Assembly (NCBI GenBank): GCA_963704615.1
Contig: OY969923.1
Coordinates: forward strand, 3,038,001 to 3,102,000
Source: Bog-756 sp963704615
GTDB taxonomy: Bacteria > Actinomycetota > Acidimicrobiia > Acidimicrobiales > RAAP-2
Direction of reading: 5' to 3'
Length of the DNA stretch: 64,000 nt
Every line of letters begins with the position of its first letter. The stretch's first letter is position 1. Shown here piece after piece: positions 25,409 through 35,166 of the stretch. The position numbers and the translations under genes were made by a program. Below the pieces are notes generated by a model. The model saw only the letters and a list, made by a program, of their open reading frames with translations, did no database searches and was not told where the DNA came from.

Positions 25409-26962
25409 TCAGAAGCGATTCAGCCGCTTGAAGATCCCCTTGGTCTGCTTGTAGAGGGCGACGAACTCGTGGAACAGGACGTCGTACTCCTCGGCCGTCG
25501 CCGGGTCGGGCGCGTAGGTCTGGCGGATCTCGACCATGCCCGGGATCTCGTCGACCGACAGCCGACCCAGCGCCACCAGAGCGATCAGGGCGGCGCCGCG
25601 CACATTGGCCAGTACCGGATCGGCCACCTGTCGGATCTCGCGCCCGAGGACGTCGGCGTGGATCTGGGCCCATTGCTCGGAGTTGGCCCCGCCCCCGATG
25701 AACGCCAACGAACCGAAATTCCGGTCGGCGAACTTCTCCACCGCCTCGAGCAGCCACCGTGCGTTGAACGCCACACCCTCATAGACGGCCCGGACCATTT
25801 GGGGCCGGGAGGTCGACAGCGACAGATTGTGGAACCCACCCCTGATGGTGTGATCGTCGACCGGTGAGCGCTCGCCGTTGAGCCACGGGGTGAACAGGAC
25901 CCGGCCGCTCCCCGGCTCGACCCCCGCCACCATGGTGTTCATGGTCTCGAAGTCGGGGGCGAACCCGAGGTTGTCACGCAGGAAGGTGAGGCACGCTCCG
26001 GCGGTCTCGTGCTCGTCGACGATGATGTACTTGCCGGCCAGGGCGGCGGGGATCGAGGCGACATTGCTGGTCGGCGCCGTCTTTTTGAACGGGACGTGAC
26101 CCGAGATCCACGACGAGGTCCCGATGTAGAGGTGAGCCTCGAAGTCGGCCACCGCGCCCGACCCGAACACCGCCGAGTGGACGTCGCCCGATCCCGCCGC
26201 CACCGGCACGCCGGCGGGCATGCCCAGATCGGACGCCGCCTCCGGGGTGAGGGAACCCACGATGGTGCCCGGTGGGACCAGGTCAGGCAGCCGGGCCCGG
26301 TCCAGTCCGGTGACGCCGAGCAATCGCTGGTCGTAGGCCACCCGGTCGATGGTGCGGTTGTCGGTGACCCAGTGGGCGGCGATCGAGTCGAACGAGGCAC
26401 AGGTCCGCCCGGTGAGCTTGAGGTTGAGGTAGTCGACCGGTTCGAGAAAGGTGGCCGTGTTCTCGTAGACGTCGGGGAAGGCATCCCGGATGAAGAGGAT
26501 GTGGGACACCGGGTCCTTGCCCGACAGCCCGGGCGCTCCTCCGGTGACCTGCACCCACCGGAGGAGCTTGCGCGGGTCGTAGCCGAGCAGGTTGACCGCC
26601 CCACCGGCGACCTGGCCGATGGCGTGGTTGCCCCGCGAGTCCATCCAGATGATCGCCCGCATCAAGGGCGATCCGTCCGATGCGACGGCAACCGTGCCCG
26701 ACCACTGGGCGGTGCACCCCACCCCGATGAGATCCTGGGCCGGCACCGCAGCCTCGTGCAGCGCCCGCCGGGAGGCGGCGCACACCGCCGACCACCACTC
26801 GTGCGGGTCCTGTTCGGCCCCTCCCCCGTCGAGCAGGTACAGGGCCACCGGCTGGGTGGCGTGGGCCACAATCCGACCGGTGGTGGACACCACGGCCACC
26901 TTGGGCCCGCCGGTGCCCAGGTCGACGGCCAGGACGTACTGCTCGCCCGACTCGGGGCTCAC
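25409..26962 (-). CDS. FGGY-family carbohydrate kinase (xylulokinase-like)
   Basis: A 517-aa sugar kinase. The N-terminal phosphate loop is YVLAVDLGTGGPKVAVVS, followed by CTAQWSGTVAV. The second domain has GSGDVHSAVFGSGAV, YIGTSSWISG and the adenosine segment LAFIGGGANSEQWAQIHADV. The overall form is closest to xylulokinases, but FGGY substrates cannot be assigned with certainty. GTG 26962 overlaps the ileS stop by 4 bp, an odd pairing of sugar metabolism with a housekeeping synthetase; it probably rides on the ileS transcript. Convergent with leuA. Confidence 0.87.
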   Translation of the reverse strand: MSPESGEQYVLAVDLGTGGPKVAVVSTTGRIVAHATQPVALYLLDGGGAEQDPHEWWSAVCAASRRALHEAAVPAQDLIGVGCTAQWSGTVAVASDGSPLMRAIIWMDSRGNHAIGQVAGGAVNLLGYDPRKLLRWVQVTGGAPGLSGKDPVSHILFIRDAFPDVYENTATFLEPVDYLNLKLTGRTCASFDSIAAHWVTDNRTIDRVAYDQRLLGVTGLDRARLPDLVPPGTIVGSLTPEAASDLGMPAGVPVAAGSGDVHSAVFGSGAVADFEAHLYIGTSSWISGHVPFKKTAPTSNVASIPAALAGKYIIVDEHETAGACLTFLRDNLGFAPDFETMNTMVAGVEPGSGRVLFTPWLNGERSPVDDHTIRGGFHNLSLSTSRPQMVRAVYEGVAFNARWLLEAVEKFADRNFGSLAFIGGGANSEQWAQIHADVLGREIRQVADPVLANVRGAALIALVALGRLSVDEIPGMVEIRQTYAPDPATAEEYDVLFHEFVALYKQTKGIFKRLNRF

Positions 26963-29900
26963 GCCTTCAACACCCAGATGGTCGCCTTGCGGACCGAGCT
27001 GCCGTCGTCGAGCTCGATGGTCGTGCCCGGCCCGGCGCCCTCGGGTGGGTCGGTCACGATGGAGCGGGCCAGGACCTCCCCGCTGATGAGGCCGAACAAC
27101 GGCTCGAGGTCGTCCAGACCGACCAGGTGGAGGTGGATCCAGTCGGAGACCTCGAGTCCGACGGCCTTGCGCTGCTCCTGCACGTGCCTGATCACCTCGC
27201 GGGCCAGGCCCCGACGACGCAGCTCGTCGTCGACGGCCAGATCGAGAGCGACCACCTCGGCCCCGTCGCGGGAGACGGCGAACCCGGGCTGGGCCCGGAC
27301 CCGGAGCTCGATCTCGTCACCGCTGAGCTCGAGGGGCCCGTCGTCGAGGTCGACCACCAACGGTCGGCCGGCAGCCAGGTCGGCCGCCGCGGCCACCCCG
27401 TCCACCGAGCCCATGGCCGCCCGGAGTTGCTGGACCCGGGCCCCGAGGCGCGGGCCGAGGAGCTTGAAGTTGGGCACCAGCTCGTAGTCGAGGACGTCGC
27501 CCATCTGGTCGATGAGCTCCACCGTGTCCACGTTGAGCTCGTCCTCGACCACCCCGACCGGCGTGGTGGCACTGTGGGGAGGAACGTAGACGAGGGCCCG
27601 GGCCAGCGGCTGGCGCACCTTGACCCCGGCCTCCGCCCGGGCGGCCCGTCCCAGGGACGAGAGACGGCGGGCCAGGGCCATGCCCGTCTCGAGGGCCGGG
27701 TCGAGCGCGTCACGATCCACCGTCGGCCAATCGGCCAGGTGGACCGAGTCGGAGACATCCCTGCCGGTCAGTTCGCGCCACATCCGGTCGGACACGAACG
27801 GGCACATCGGTGCCAGCAGGTGGGCCACGGTCACCAGCACCTCGTGCAGGGTGGCCTGGGCGCCGAGCGAGTCGGCCGGGTCGGCGTCCGGATCGGTGCG
27901 CCAGAACCGACGCCGGCTCCGCCGGACATACCAGTTGGATGTGTCGTCGACCAGGGCGGCGAGGGCGGTCGCCGCCCCGAAGGGCTCGTAGCCGTCGAGG
28001 TGGCGGGTGGCGGCGTCCACCGTGGTGTGGAGCCGGGACCGCAGCCAACGATCGAGATCGGAGCGGTCCGCCGGCGCGGGGATGGCCGGGTCGGACGGGT
28101 CGAACCCGTTGAGCGACGCGTAGGTGGCGAAGAAGGACCAGGTGTTCCACAGGGTCAGCAGGGTGTCCCGCATGGTGGCGTCGATGGCTCCGAAGCTCAC
28201 CCGGGTGGGCGTCCACGGCGAGCCCTGCGAGAACATCCACCAACGCAGCGGGTCAGCACCCCGGGTGTCGAGGATCTCCCACGGGTCGATGACGTTCCCC
28301 ACGCTTTTGGACATCTTGCGGCCGTCGGCATCGACCAGATGGCCGAGGCAGAGCACGTTGCGGTAGGGGGTCGATCCCCGAACCAGGACGTTGACGGCCA
28401 GGAGTGAGTAGAACCAGCCCCGGGTCTGATCGATGGCCTCGCAGATGAAGTCGGCCGGGTAGACGAAATTGTCGGCCGAGCCCTCGCCTTGGGGGTAGCC
28501 CCACTGAGCGGTGGGCATGGAGCCCGAGTCGAACCAGGCGTCGATCACCGGCTCCACCCGCCGCATCTCCGGGCCCGAACCGGCACCGGACCCGGCAGCG
28601 TCGCCACCGGCGGCGCACCGCGAGCAGGGAAAGGTGACCGCGTCGATGTCCGGTCGGTGAGGATCGACGCTGGTGACATCGCGCCCGGCCAGCTCCCCGA
28701 GCTCGGCCAGCGATCCGACGCACACGGTGTGGCCCTCGTCGCACCGCCACACCGGGAGCGGCGTGCCCCAGAACCTGTCCCGGGAGAGGGCCCAGTCGAC
28801 GTTGTTGGCCAGCCACTCCCCCATCCGCCCCTCGCGGATGTGCTCGGGGTGCCAGCCGATGGTGCGGTTCTGGGCGACCAGCTCGTCCTTGCGCTCGGAG
28901 GTCCTCACGTACCAGCTCGGCTTGCCCCAGTAGATGAGGGGGGTGTCGCATCGCCAGCAGTGCGGATAGGGGTGCAGGTAGGGCTGGCGGCGCAGAAGCC
29001 GACCGGCGGCCTCGAGGCGGTCGTTGATGATGCCGTTGGTCCCGCGCACGCTCTGGCCGGCCAGCCAGGGCACGGCCGACGTGAAACGCCCGTCGGGTCC
29101 CACCGGGTTGAGCGTGGGGAGTCCGTTGGCCCGGCCGACCTCGCGGTCGATCTCCCCGAAGGCCGGCGCCAGATGCACGACGCCGGTCCCCTCGTCGGCC
29201 TCGACGAACTCCGCCGCCACCACCCGCCATCCGTCGCCCGCGTCCGGCCCGGGCGGCGGCTCCACGTCGTCGAATGGTCGTTCGAAGCGCAGACCGACCA
29301 GATCTCTGCCCGGCACCCGTCGATCGACGCGGGCATCTTCGCCGAACACCTCTTCCACCCGGTCGGCGGCCACGATGGCGTCGCCGACCACGGCGTAGTC
29401 GAGATCGGGGCCCACGGCGGCACCGGTGTTGGAGATCAGGGTCCATGGCGTGGTGGTCCAGACCACCAGCGAGAGCCCGGCAAGCGAGCTGCGTCCGAGG
29501 ATCGTGCGCAACCGATCAGCGGCCTCGTCCCCGTCGAGCAGCGGGAAGAGGACATAGGCCGACTCGTCGACGATGTCTTGATAGACGTCGGGTTGGCCCA
29601 ACTCGTGGCTGGACAGGGCAGTGCCACAACGGGGGCAGTAGGGAACCACCTTGATGTCCTCGTAGAGCAAGCCCTGGTCCCAGAGGTTCTTGAGGTTCCA
29701 CCACACCGACTCGATGTAGTCGGAGTCGAACGTCCAGTAGGCGTCATCGCTGTCGATCCAGTAGCCGATGCGGTCGGTCAGGACCTTCCACTCGTCGACG
29801 TAGTTGCGCACCGACTCACGGCACAGCCGGGTGAACTCGGCGATGCCCACCTCGGCTTCGATCTGGCGCTTGTCGGTGATCCCCAGCTGCTTCTCCACCT

Positions 29901-30183
29901 CGACCTCGACCGGCAGGCCGTGGGTGTCCCAGCCCGCCTTGCGAGGCACGGCAAAGCCCCGCATGGTGCGGTAACGGCAGAACAGGTCCTTGTAGACACG
30001 GGCCCAGACGTGGTGGAGCCCCGGTCGTCCGTTGGCGGTCGGAGGGCCCTCGTAGAAGACCCAGACCTCGGCCCCGGCCCGCAGCTCCACCGAGCGCTCG
30101 AAGACGCGGTGCTCCCCCCAGCGGGCCAGCTCCTCGGTCTCGAGGGCGGTGAAATCGGCTTCGGGCGGGACCGGGCGGAACAA
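26959..30183 (-). CDS. ileS: Isoleucyl-tRNA synthetase
   Basis: A 1074-aa class Ia synthetase charging tRNA-Ile. The HIGH-equivalent is GLHHVWARVYKD (about 54–65) and KMSKS is in GRKMSKSVGNV (about 620–630); the editing (CP1) domain between them has VVWTTTPWTLISNTGA. Length and the HHVWAR variant fit the eukaryote-like IleS class common in actinobacteria. The start codon is TTG 30183, supported by GAGAGGA about 9 nt upstream and by the N-terminus MFRPVPPEADFTALE. Divergent from the Fpg/Nei glycosylase gene. Confidence 0.94.
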   Translation of the reverse strand: MFRPVPPEADFTALETEELARWGEHRVFERSVELRAGAEVWVFYEGPPTANGRPGLHHVWARVYKDLFCRYRTMRGFAVPRKAGWDTHGLPVEVEVEKQLGITDKRQIEAEVGIAEFTRLCRESVRNYVDEWKVLTDRIGYWIDSDDAYWTFDSDYIESVWWNLKNLWDQGLLYEDIKVVPYCPRCGTALSSHELGQPDVYQDIVDESAYVLFPLLDGDEAADRLRTILGRSSLAGLSLVVWTTTPWTLISNTGAAVGPDLDYAVVGDAIVAADRVEEVFGEDARVDRRVPGRDLVGLRFERPFDDVEPPPGPDAGDGWRVVAAEFVEADEGTGVVHLAPAFGEIDREVGRANGLPTLNPVGPDGRFTSAVPWLAGQSVRGTNGIINDRLEAAGRLLRRQPYLHPYPHCWRCDTPLIYWGKPSWYVRTSERKDELVAQNRTIGWHPEHIREGRMGEWLANNVDWALSRDRFWGTPLPVWRCDEGHTVCVGSLAELGELAGRDVTSVDPHRPDIDAVTFPCSRCAAGGDAAGSGAGSGPEMRRVEPVIDAWFDSGSMPTAQWGYPQGEGSADNFVYPADFICEAIDQTRGWFYSLLAVNVLVRGSTPYRNVLCLGHLVDADGRKMSKSVGNVIDPWEILDTRGADPLRWWMFSQGSPWTPTRVSFGAIDATMRDTLLTLWNTWSFFATYASLNGFDPSDPAIPAPADRSDLDRWLRSRLHTTVDAATRHLDGYEPFGAATALAALVDDTSNWYVRRSRRRFWRTDPDADPADSLGAQATLHEVLVTVAHLLAPMCPFVSDRMWRELTGRDVSDSVHLADWPTVDRDALDPALETGMALARRLSSLGRAARAEAGVKVRQPLARALVYVPPHSATTPVGVVEDELNVDTVELIDQMGDVLDYELVPNFKLLGPRLGARVQQLRAAMGSVDGVAAAADLAAGRPLVVDLDDGPLELSGDEIELRVRAQPGFAVSRDGAEVVALDLAVDDELRRRGLAREVIRHVQEQRKAVGLEVSDWIHLHLVGLDDLEPLFGLISGEVLARSIVTDPPEGAGPGTTIELDDGSSVRKATIWVLKA

Positions 30184-30342
30184 CGAGTACGTCCTCTCGT
30201 GTCGGTGGGCGTGGGGAATGGCTGGCTTGGCGGAAGGATCCGGCTCATGTGGCGCCGGCCCGACCCGAGCGCGGCGGGTTCTTCCGGCCCTGGTGCAGAC
30301 GGCGACCCGATACTACGGGCGTGGAGGGTCCACAATTGACCT

Positions 30343-31203
30343 GTGCCCGAGCTCCCCGAGGTCCAAGCCCTGACCGCCGGCCTGGCCGCCCGCATGGTCG
30401 GCCGACGTATCGATCGGTGCCAGCTGACGTCCTTCTCGGCTCTCAAGACGGTGGAACCCCCCCTCGAGAAACTGGTCGGCCAGGTGGTCGTGGGCGTCGA
30501 GCGACGGGGCAAGTTCGTCTGCGTCGACGCCGGTGGAACCTGGTTGGTGGCCCACCTGGCCCGGGGCGGGTGGGTGAAGTGGTACGAGGTGCTCCCCTCC
30601 ACCACGCTGCGGCCGGGGCGCAGCCCGATCGCCCTGCGGGTGGCGCTCGACGACGGGAGCGGGTTCGACCTGACCGAGATGGGCACCGACAAGCGGCTCG
30701 CCCTGTGGGTCGTGGGATCACCCGAAGAGGTCGAGCCGCTGGCCGCCTTGGGCATCGACCCGTTGGAGCCGAGCTTCACCGTGGACCGACTTTCCGAGCT
30801 GATGCGCGGCACGTCGGCCACCCTCAAGACCGCCCTCACCACCCAGTCGCTGATCGCCGGGGTGGGCAACGCCTACTCGGACGAGGCCCTGCACCGGGCC
30901 CGGCTCTCCCCCTACAAGAAGGCATCCGCCCTCACCTCGACCGAGGTGACCCGATTGCACGAAGCACTGGTGGGCGTGCTGGCCGAGGCGGTCGACCGCT
31001 CCTCGGGCCTCGATGTGGCCGAGCTCAAAGGCGACAAGAAGCGCGCCCTGCAGGTCCACGGCCGGACCGGCGAGGCCTGTCCGGTGTGCGGGGACACCAT
31101 CCGGCAGGTCTCCTTCGCCACCAAGTCGCTGCAGTACTGCCCGACATGCCAGACGGGGGGGAAGCCCCTGGCCGATCGTCGGCTCTCCCGGCTGCTCAAG
31201 TAG
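30343..31203 (+). CDS. Fpg/Nei family DNA glycosylase
   Basis: A 286-aa base-excision repair enzyme for oxidised bases. The catalytic N-terminal PELPEV (P1 after Met removal, E2) is present, plus ERRGKFV (Lys) and IAGVGNAYSDEAL (helix-two-turn-helix). A C-terminal zinc finger CPVCGD…YCPTCQTGG is intact. The central HLARGGWVKW differs from canonical MutM, so it may be a paralogue with different lesion preference; I give no symbol. GTG 30343 begins the conserved PELPEV exactly. Confidence 0.88.
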   Translation: MPELPEVQALTAGLAARMVGRRIDRCQLTSFSALKTVEPPLEKLVGQVVVGVERRGKFVCVDAGGTWLVAHLARGGWVKWYEVLPSTTLRPGRSPIALRVALDDGSGFDLTEMGTDKRLALWVVGSPEEVEPLAALGIDPLEPSFTVDRLSELMRGTSATLKTALTTQSLIAGVGNAYSDEALHRARLSPYKKASALTSTEVTRLHEALVGVLAEAVDRSSGLDVAELKGDKKRALQVHGRTGEACPVCGDTIRQVSFATKSLQYCPTCQTGGKPLADRRLSRLLK

Positions 31204-31275
31204 CCCGGCCCTCCGTCCGGCACACGGCCGCAGTGCCCGCACCGGGCCCTCCTCGGCATCGGGGACAATGGCTCC

Positions 31276-31902
31276 ATGCGTGAGTCTTTCTCGCTCCACG
31301 GCCGATTCGTCGAGCTCCGGCCCCTCGGGGTCGAACACGTCGACCAGCTGCTGGACGCGGCCGGTGATCGGTCGACCTTCACCTTCACCCCGGTCCCCGG
31401 GGACCGCGACGGCATGACCGCCTATGTGGAGCGGGCCCTGGCCGCACGCCAGCATGATGACCAGTACCCGTTCGTGACCTACAGCGTCGACCAGCAGCGC
31501 ATCGTGGGTTCGACCCGCTTCTACGACCTGACCCCCTGGGATTGGTCGTCACTGTTCCCCGGCTCTGAAGCCCACCAACGACCGGGCCCCGATGTGGCCA
31601 GTATCGGCTACACCTGGCTCCACCCCTCCGCGCAACGGACCCCGATCAACACCGAAGCCAAGCTGTTGATGATGACCCACGCCTTCGAGACGTGGCGGGT
31701 CCGAGCGGTGCGCTTCCTGACCGACGCCCGCAATGCCCGGTCGCGGGCCGCCATCGAACGATTGGGGTGCGAGCTCGACGGGGTGCTGCGGGCCGACCGA
31801 CCGGCGGCCGACGGCTCGGTGCGGGACAGCGCGGTGTTCTCCATGCTGGCCGACGAGTGGCCCTCCCACCGGCAACGGCTCAGCCAACGCCTGGCTGGTT
31901 GA
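31276..31902 (+). CDS. GNAT family N-acetyltransferase
   Basis: A 208-aa acetyltransferase of the RimJ/RimL type. It begins FSLHGRFVELRPLGVEHVDQ, has YPFVTYSVDQQRIVGSTRFYD and SIGYTWLHPSAQRTPINTEA (acetyl-CoA motif A region), and ends with VRAVRFLTDARNARSRAAIERLGCELDG, the standard motif B. It acetylates an unknown amine or protein N-terminus. It follows the glycosylase gene by 72 bp on the same strand. Confidence 0.87.
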   Translation: MRESFSLHGRFVELRPLGVEHVDQLLDAAGDRSTFTFTPVPGDRDGMTAYVERALAARQHDDQYPFVTYSVDQQRIVGSTRFYDLTPWDWSSLFPGSEAHQRPGPDVASIGYTWLHPSAQRTPINTEAKLLMMTHAFETWRVRAVRFLTDARNARSRAAIERLGCELDGVLRADRPAADGSVRDSAVFSMLADEWPSHRQRLSQRLAG

Positions 31903-32215
31903 CTTCACCGTCCGGAGCGCCCAATACCGACCGACCAATCGGAGAAAAGGACCTGGTCAGAGGAGATCTACCGGTCAATCAATTCCGTGCCTCGGCGAGG
32001 AGAAAGTTCCTGGTCGGGGCGGTATGGACGCGGAACAGATCGGAATCGTTGGTGGTATATTGAAGTGAATCTATTTCCTAGTTTATTGCTAGATATATAG
32101 GAAACATAGTCAAACGATCAGAAGCTGGGGCACTCCAACACGCGGTTCGGCCGGCGCAGAACGACCGGATCGGACGGCACACCGAGCCGTTGGCTCGCCA
32201 TCTCCAAGGAGCACC
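31903..32215 (+). promoter_or_regulatory. AT-rich promoter/operator region of the ABC importer operon
   Basis: A 313-bp gene-free stretch. Its distal part (about 32040–32110) is sharply AT-rich against the surrounding GC-rich DNA and contains an inverted repeat TTTCCTA (32074–32080) / TAGGAAA (32098–32104) with a 17-bp spacer, plus CTAG repeats between the arms. TTGAAG at 32060–32065 could be a −35. Rrf2-family regulators commonly bind AT-rich inverted repeats, and an Rrf2 gene closes this operon, so autogenous control is plausible. A weak AAGGAG at about 32205 precedes ATG 32216. Confidence 0.5.
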
Positions 32216-33313
32216 ATGACCATCCCCTCACCACGTCGCACTCGCATCCGTCGTTCAACCGCCGTCGCCGCATTGATCGCGATCGCGCTGGTTGCATCTG
32301 CGTGCAGCTCGAATTCGAGTAGTTCCACGACGACCACCGCCGCCAGCGGGGCCACGACCACCTCCGGCGCCCCGGTCACACTCCGCCTGGGCTACCTGAC
32401 CAACCTCACCCACGCGTCGGCCCTCGTCGGTGTGCAAGACAGCTACTTCACCAAGAACCTCCCGAGCAACGTCACCCTGCAGACCTCGACCTACAACGCC
32501 GGCCCGGCCGAGGTCACCTCCATGCTGGCCGGGTCCTTGGATGCCGCCTACATGGGGCCGAACTCGGCCATCACCGCCTACTCGCAAGGCAAGGGATCAA
32601 TCCGCATCATTTCGGGGGCCACCTCGGGCGGTGCCGCGCTGGTGGTCTCGTCGTCGATCACCTCGCCCAGCCAGCTCAAGGGCAAGACCCTGTCCACCCC
32701 CCAGCTCGGCAACACCCAGGACGTGGCCTTGCGCACCTGGCTCCGCAAGCAGGGCCTGACCTTTCCCGGTCCCAACGGCGGAAGCGGCGAGGTGACCATC
32801 CTCCCCCAGTCCAACGCCACCACGCTGGCCTCGTTCGAAGCGGGCAGCATCGCCGGTGCCTGGGTTCCCGAGCCGTGGGTCACCCAGATGGTCACCGACG
32901 GCCATGGGCACGTGCTGGTCAACGAGAAGAGCCAGTGGCCCAACGGTCTCTTCTCCACCACTCTGTTGGTGGTGACCACCAGCTTTCTCAGCGCCCACCC
33001 GACGGTGGTGAGCGGGTTGCTGAAGGGTCAGATCGCGGCCAACGCCTTCATCAACAGCTCGCCGGCCAAGGCTCAGGCCGACGCCAACACGGCACTGACT
33101 GCGCTGACGGGGAAGTCGCTCAAGGCCAGCGAGCTGGCCACGGCCTGGTCGGACATGACCTTCACCAACAACCCCATCGCCTCGTCGATCGCCACCGACC
33201 TGGCCCACGCCAAGGCGGCCGGGTTCCCCACCTCCAACATCAGCGGCATCTATGACCTGGGACCGATCAATTCGCTCCTCGCCGCCCAGGGGAAGGCGAC
33301 GCTGACGTCATGA
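32216..33313 (+). CDS. ABC transporter substrate-binding lipoprotein (SsuA/NrtA/TauA-like)
   Basis: A 365-aa exported binding protein. The signal peptide ends in a lipobox (ALVASAC), so it is probably a lipoprotein, followed by a Ser/Thr-rich linker. The mature domain (VTLRLGYLTNLTHASALVGV; MLAGSLDAAYMGPNSAITAY; AGAWVPEPWVTQMV) matches the NMT1/SsuA-like fold used for aliphatic sulfonates, taurine, nitrate or pyrimidine precursors. It is first of a three-gene importer operon. The ligand cannot be fixed from sequence. Confidence 0.88.
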   Translation: MTIPSPRRTRIRRSTAVAALIAIALVASACSSNSSSSTTTTAASGATTTSGAPVTLRLGYLTNLTHASALVGVQDSYFTKNLPSNVTLQTSTYNAGPAEVTSMLAGSLDAAYMGPNSAITAYSQGKGSIRIISGATSGGAALVVSSSITSPSQLKGKTLSTPQLGNTQDVALRTWLRKQGLTFPGPNGGSGEVTILPQSNATTLASFEAGSIAGAWVPEPWVTQMVTDGHGHVLVNEKSQWPNGLFSTTLLVVTTSFLSAHPTVVSGLLKGQIAANAFINSSPAKAQADANTALTALTGKSLKASELATAWSDMTFTNNPIASSIATDLAHAKAAGFPTSNISGIYDLGPINSLLAAQGKATLTS

Positions 33314-34155
33314 CCAGCGTGGCGCCGGCACCGGCCACCCGGGTCAATGCCCGGGCCCCCTCGGTGACGCTGTCGGGGGTTTCGAAGCGCTACGGCGCCG
33401 GCGACACCGCGGTGATCGCCCTGCAGGACATCTCGCTCGATGTCGCTCCCGGCCGGTTCGTGTGCCTGGTGGGCGCATCGGGGTGTGGCAAGACCACCCT
33501 CCTCAACCTGGTGGCCGGCCTCGACCAGCCCACGGTGGGATCGGTGTCGGTCGTCGCCGGGGGCGCCGGCAACGGAACCTCGGAGGGCCAGGCGGAGGTC
33601 CGCCTGGCCGGCGGCACCGCCACCGCCATGCTGTTCCAGGACTCGGCCCTGTTCCCCTGGCTCACCGTGGCCGCCAACGTCGAGCTCCCCATGCGCCTCC
33701 GCGGTGTCGGCAAAACCGAGCGCCGGGCGGTGGCCGACGACCTTCTGGAACGGGTGCACCTCGGTGGCTTCGGGCCCAAGCGACCCCACGAGCTGTCCGG
33801 GGGCATGCGCCAGCGGGCCGCCCTGGCTCGGGCCCTGGCCCAGGACGCCGGGCTGTTGTTGATGGACGAGCCCTTCGGGGCCCTCGATGCCATCACCCGT
33901 GACCTGCTCCACGACGAACTGGAGTCGTTGTGGAACGACCGCGGCTTCACCGTGCTCTTCGTCACCCACAACGTCCGGGAGGCAGCCCGCCTGGGCGACA
34001 CCATCGTCCTCCTGACCAGCCGGCCCGGACGGGTGGCAGCCACCTACCCGGTCGACCTCCCCCGGCCCCGGCGGATCGACTCGGCCGAGATCGCCGGCCT
34101 GGCCGCCACGGTAACCGACCAACTCCGATCGGAGGTGGGCCGCCATGGCCATTGA
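33310..34155 (+). CDS. ABC transporter ATP-binding protein (SsuB/TauB-like)
   Basis: A 281-aa ATPase. Walker A GASGCGKTTLL, signature LSGGMRQRAAL, Walker B LLLMDEPFGALD, and the switch His in FVTHNVREA are all intact. The MDEPFGALD/ITRDLLHDEL context is typical of the nitrate/sulfonate/taurine family. ATG 33310 overlaps the binding-protein stop by 4 bp, and its end overlaps the permease start by 11 bp. It energises the importer at the inner face of the membrane. Confidence 0.93.
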   Translation: MTSVAPAPATRVNARAPSVTLSGVSKRYGAGDTAVIALQDISLDVAPGRFVCLVGASGCGKTTLLNLVAGLDQPTVGSVSVVAGGAGNGTSEGQAEVRLAGGTATAMLFQDSALFPWLTVAANVELPMRLRGVGKTERRAVADDLLERVHLGGFGPKRPHELSGGMRQRAALARALAQDAGLLLMDEPFGALDAITRDLLHDELESLWNDRGFTVLFVTHNVREAARLGDTIVLLTSRPGRVAATYPVDLPRPRRIDSAEIAGLAATVTDQLRSEVGRHGH

Positions 34156-35083
34156 CGACCCACTCACCGCGCCGGGCAGTAACAACACCGCCACCGCACC
34201 CGCGACAGGCGGCTCGGGCACCACATCCGCACCGACCTTGGAAAAGGCCTTCGCCGGGCTGGACGCCCTCGACAGCGCCGACCGTTCGACCCGGGCAAGC
34301 CGCTCGGAACGGATCTGGCGGGCCACCTGGCCCAAGCTCATCGCCTTCGCCGTCATCCTGCTGGTCTGGCAGATCGCCGTCTGGGTCCACTGGAAGCCGC
34401 TCATCCTGCAGTCGCCGGCCACCGCCACCCGCCAACTGTGGGACCTCCTCGGCACCTCACTGTTCTGGCAGGCCTGTTGGGTCACCGCCCAGCAGGCGGT
34501 CATCGGCTACGTGTTGGTCGTCGTCATCGGGGGCATCGTGGGCACCGCGGTGGCCCGGATCCCTGTGGTGCGGGCCGGCATCGCCGCCCTGATCACCGGC
34601 ATGCAGACCATGCCCTCGGTGCTGTGGTTCCCGTTGGCCATCATGGTCTTCGGCATCACCTGGAAGGCGATCGTCCTGATGATGGTGCTCGGGGCCGCGC
34701 CGGCGGTGGCCAACGGCTTCATCAGCGGCATCGACCAGGTCCCCCCGGGTCTCCTGCGAGCCGGGCGGATCCTGGGTGCCCGAGGCCTGGCCCTCGAGCG
34801 CTACGTGGTGCTGCCGGCGGCCTTCCCCAGCATCCTCGGCGGGCTCAAGCAGGGCTGGGCCTTCGCCTGGCACGCGCTCATGGCCGGCGAGTTCCTCATC
34901 CTCATCACCCCCCTGAGCCTGGGCGGGCGCACCGTGAACGCCACCGACCAGGCCGACTGGGGGATCGTGGTGGCCCTGATGATCGTCATCGTGTTCATCG
35001 GGATCATGGTGGATGTGGCCTTCACCCGGGTCGACACCTCGGTCCGCAGGCGCTACGGGCTGGTCGACGCCTCCACCCGCTGA
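34145..35083 (+). CDS. ABC transporter permease (SsuC/TauC-like)
   Basis: A 312-aa permease with a long polar N-terminal region (about 1–55) and six hydrophobic helices. The EAA-like loop (GAAPAVANGFISGIDQVPPG … AGRILGARGLALERYVVLPA) contacts the ATPase. It is the third member of the importer operon, overlapping the ATPase gene. Confidence 0.92.
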   Translation: MAIDDPLTAPGSNNTATAPATGGSGTTSAPTLEKAFAGLDALDSADRSTRASRSERIWRATWPKLIAFAVILLVWQIAVWVHWKPLILQSPATATRQLWDLLGTSLFWQACWVTAQQAVIGYVLVVVIGGIVGTAVARIPVVRAGIAALITGMQTMPSVLWFPLAIMVFGITWKAIVLMMVLGAAPAVANGFISGIDQVPPGLLRAGRILGARGLALERYVVLPAAFPSILGGLKQGWAFAWHALMAGEFLILITPLSLGGRTVNATDQADWGIVVALMIVIVFIGIMVDVAFTRVDTSVRRRYGLVDASTR

Positions 35084-35166
35084 GGGCGGCCGCCTTTTGG
35101 CGGTGACCCGGATCTACCTTCTGACGCTGACCCCATCGATGGGCAACCTCTGACAGAATCATCCCG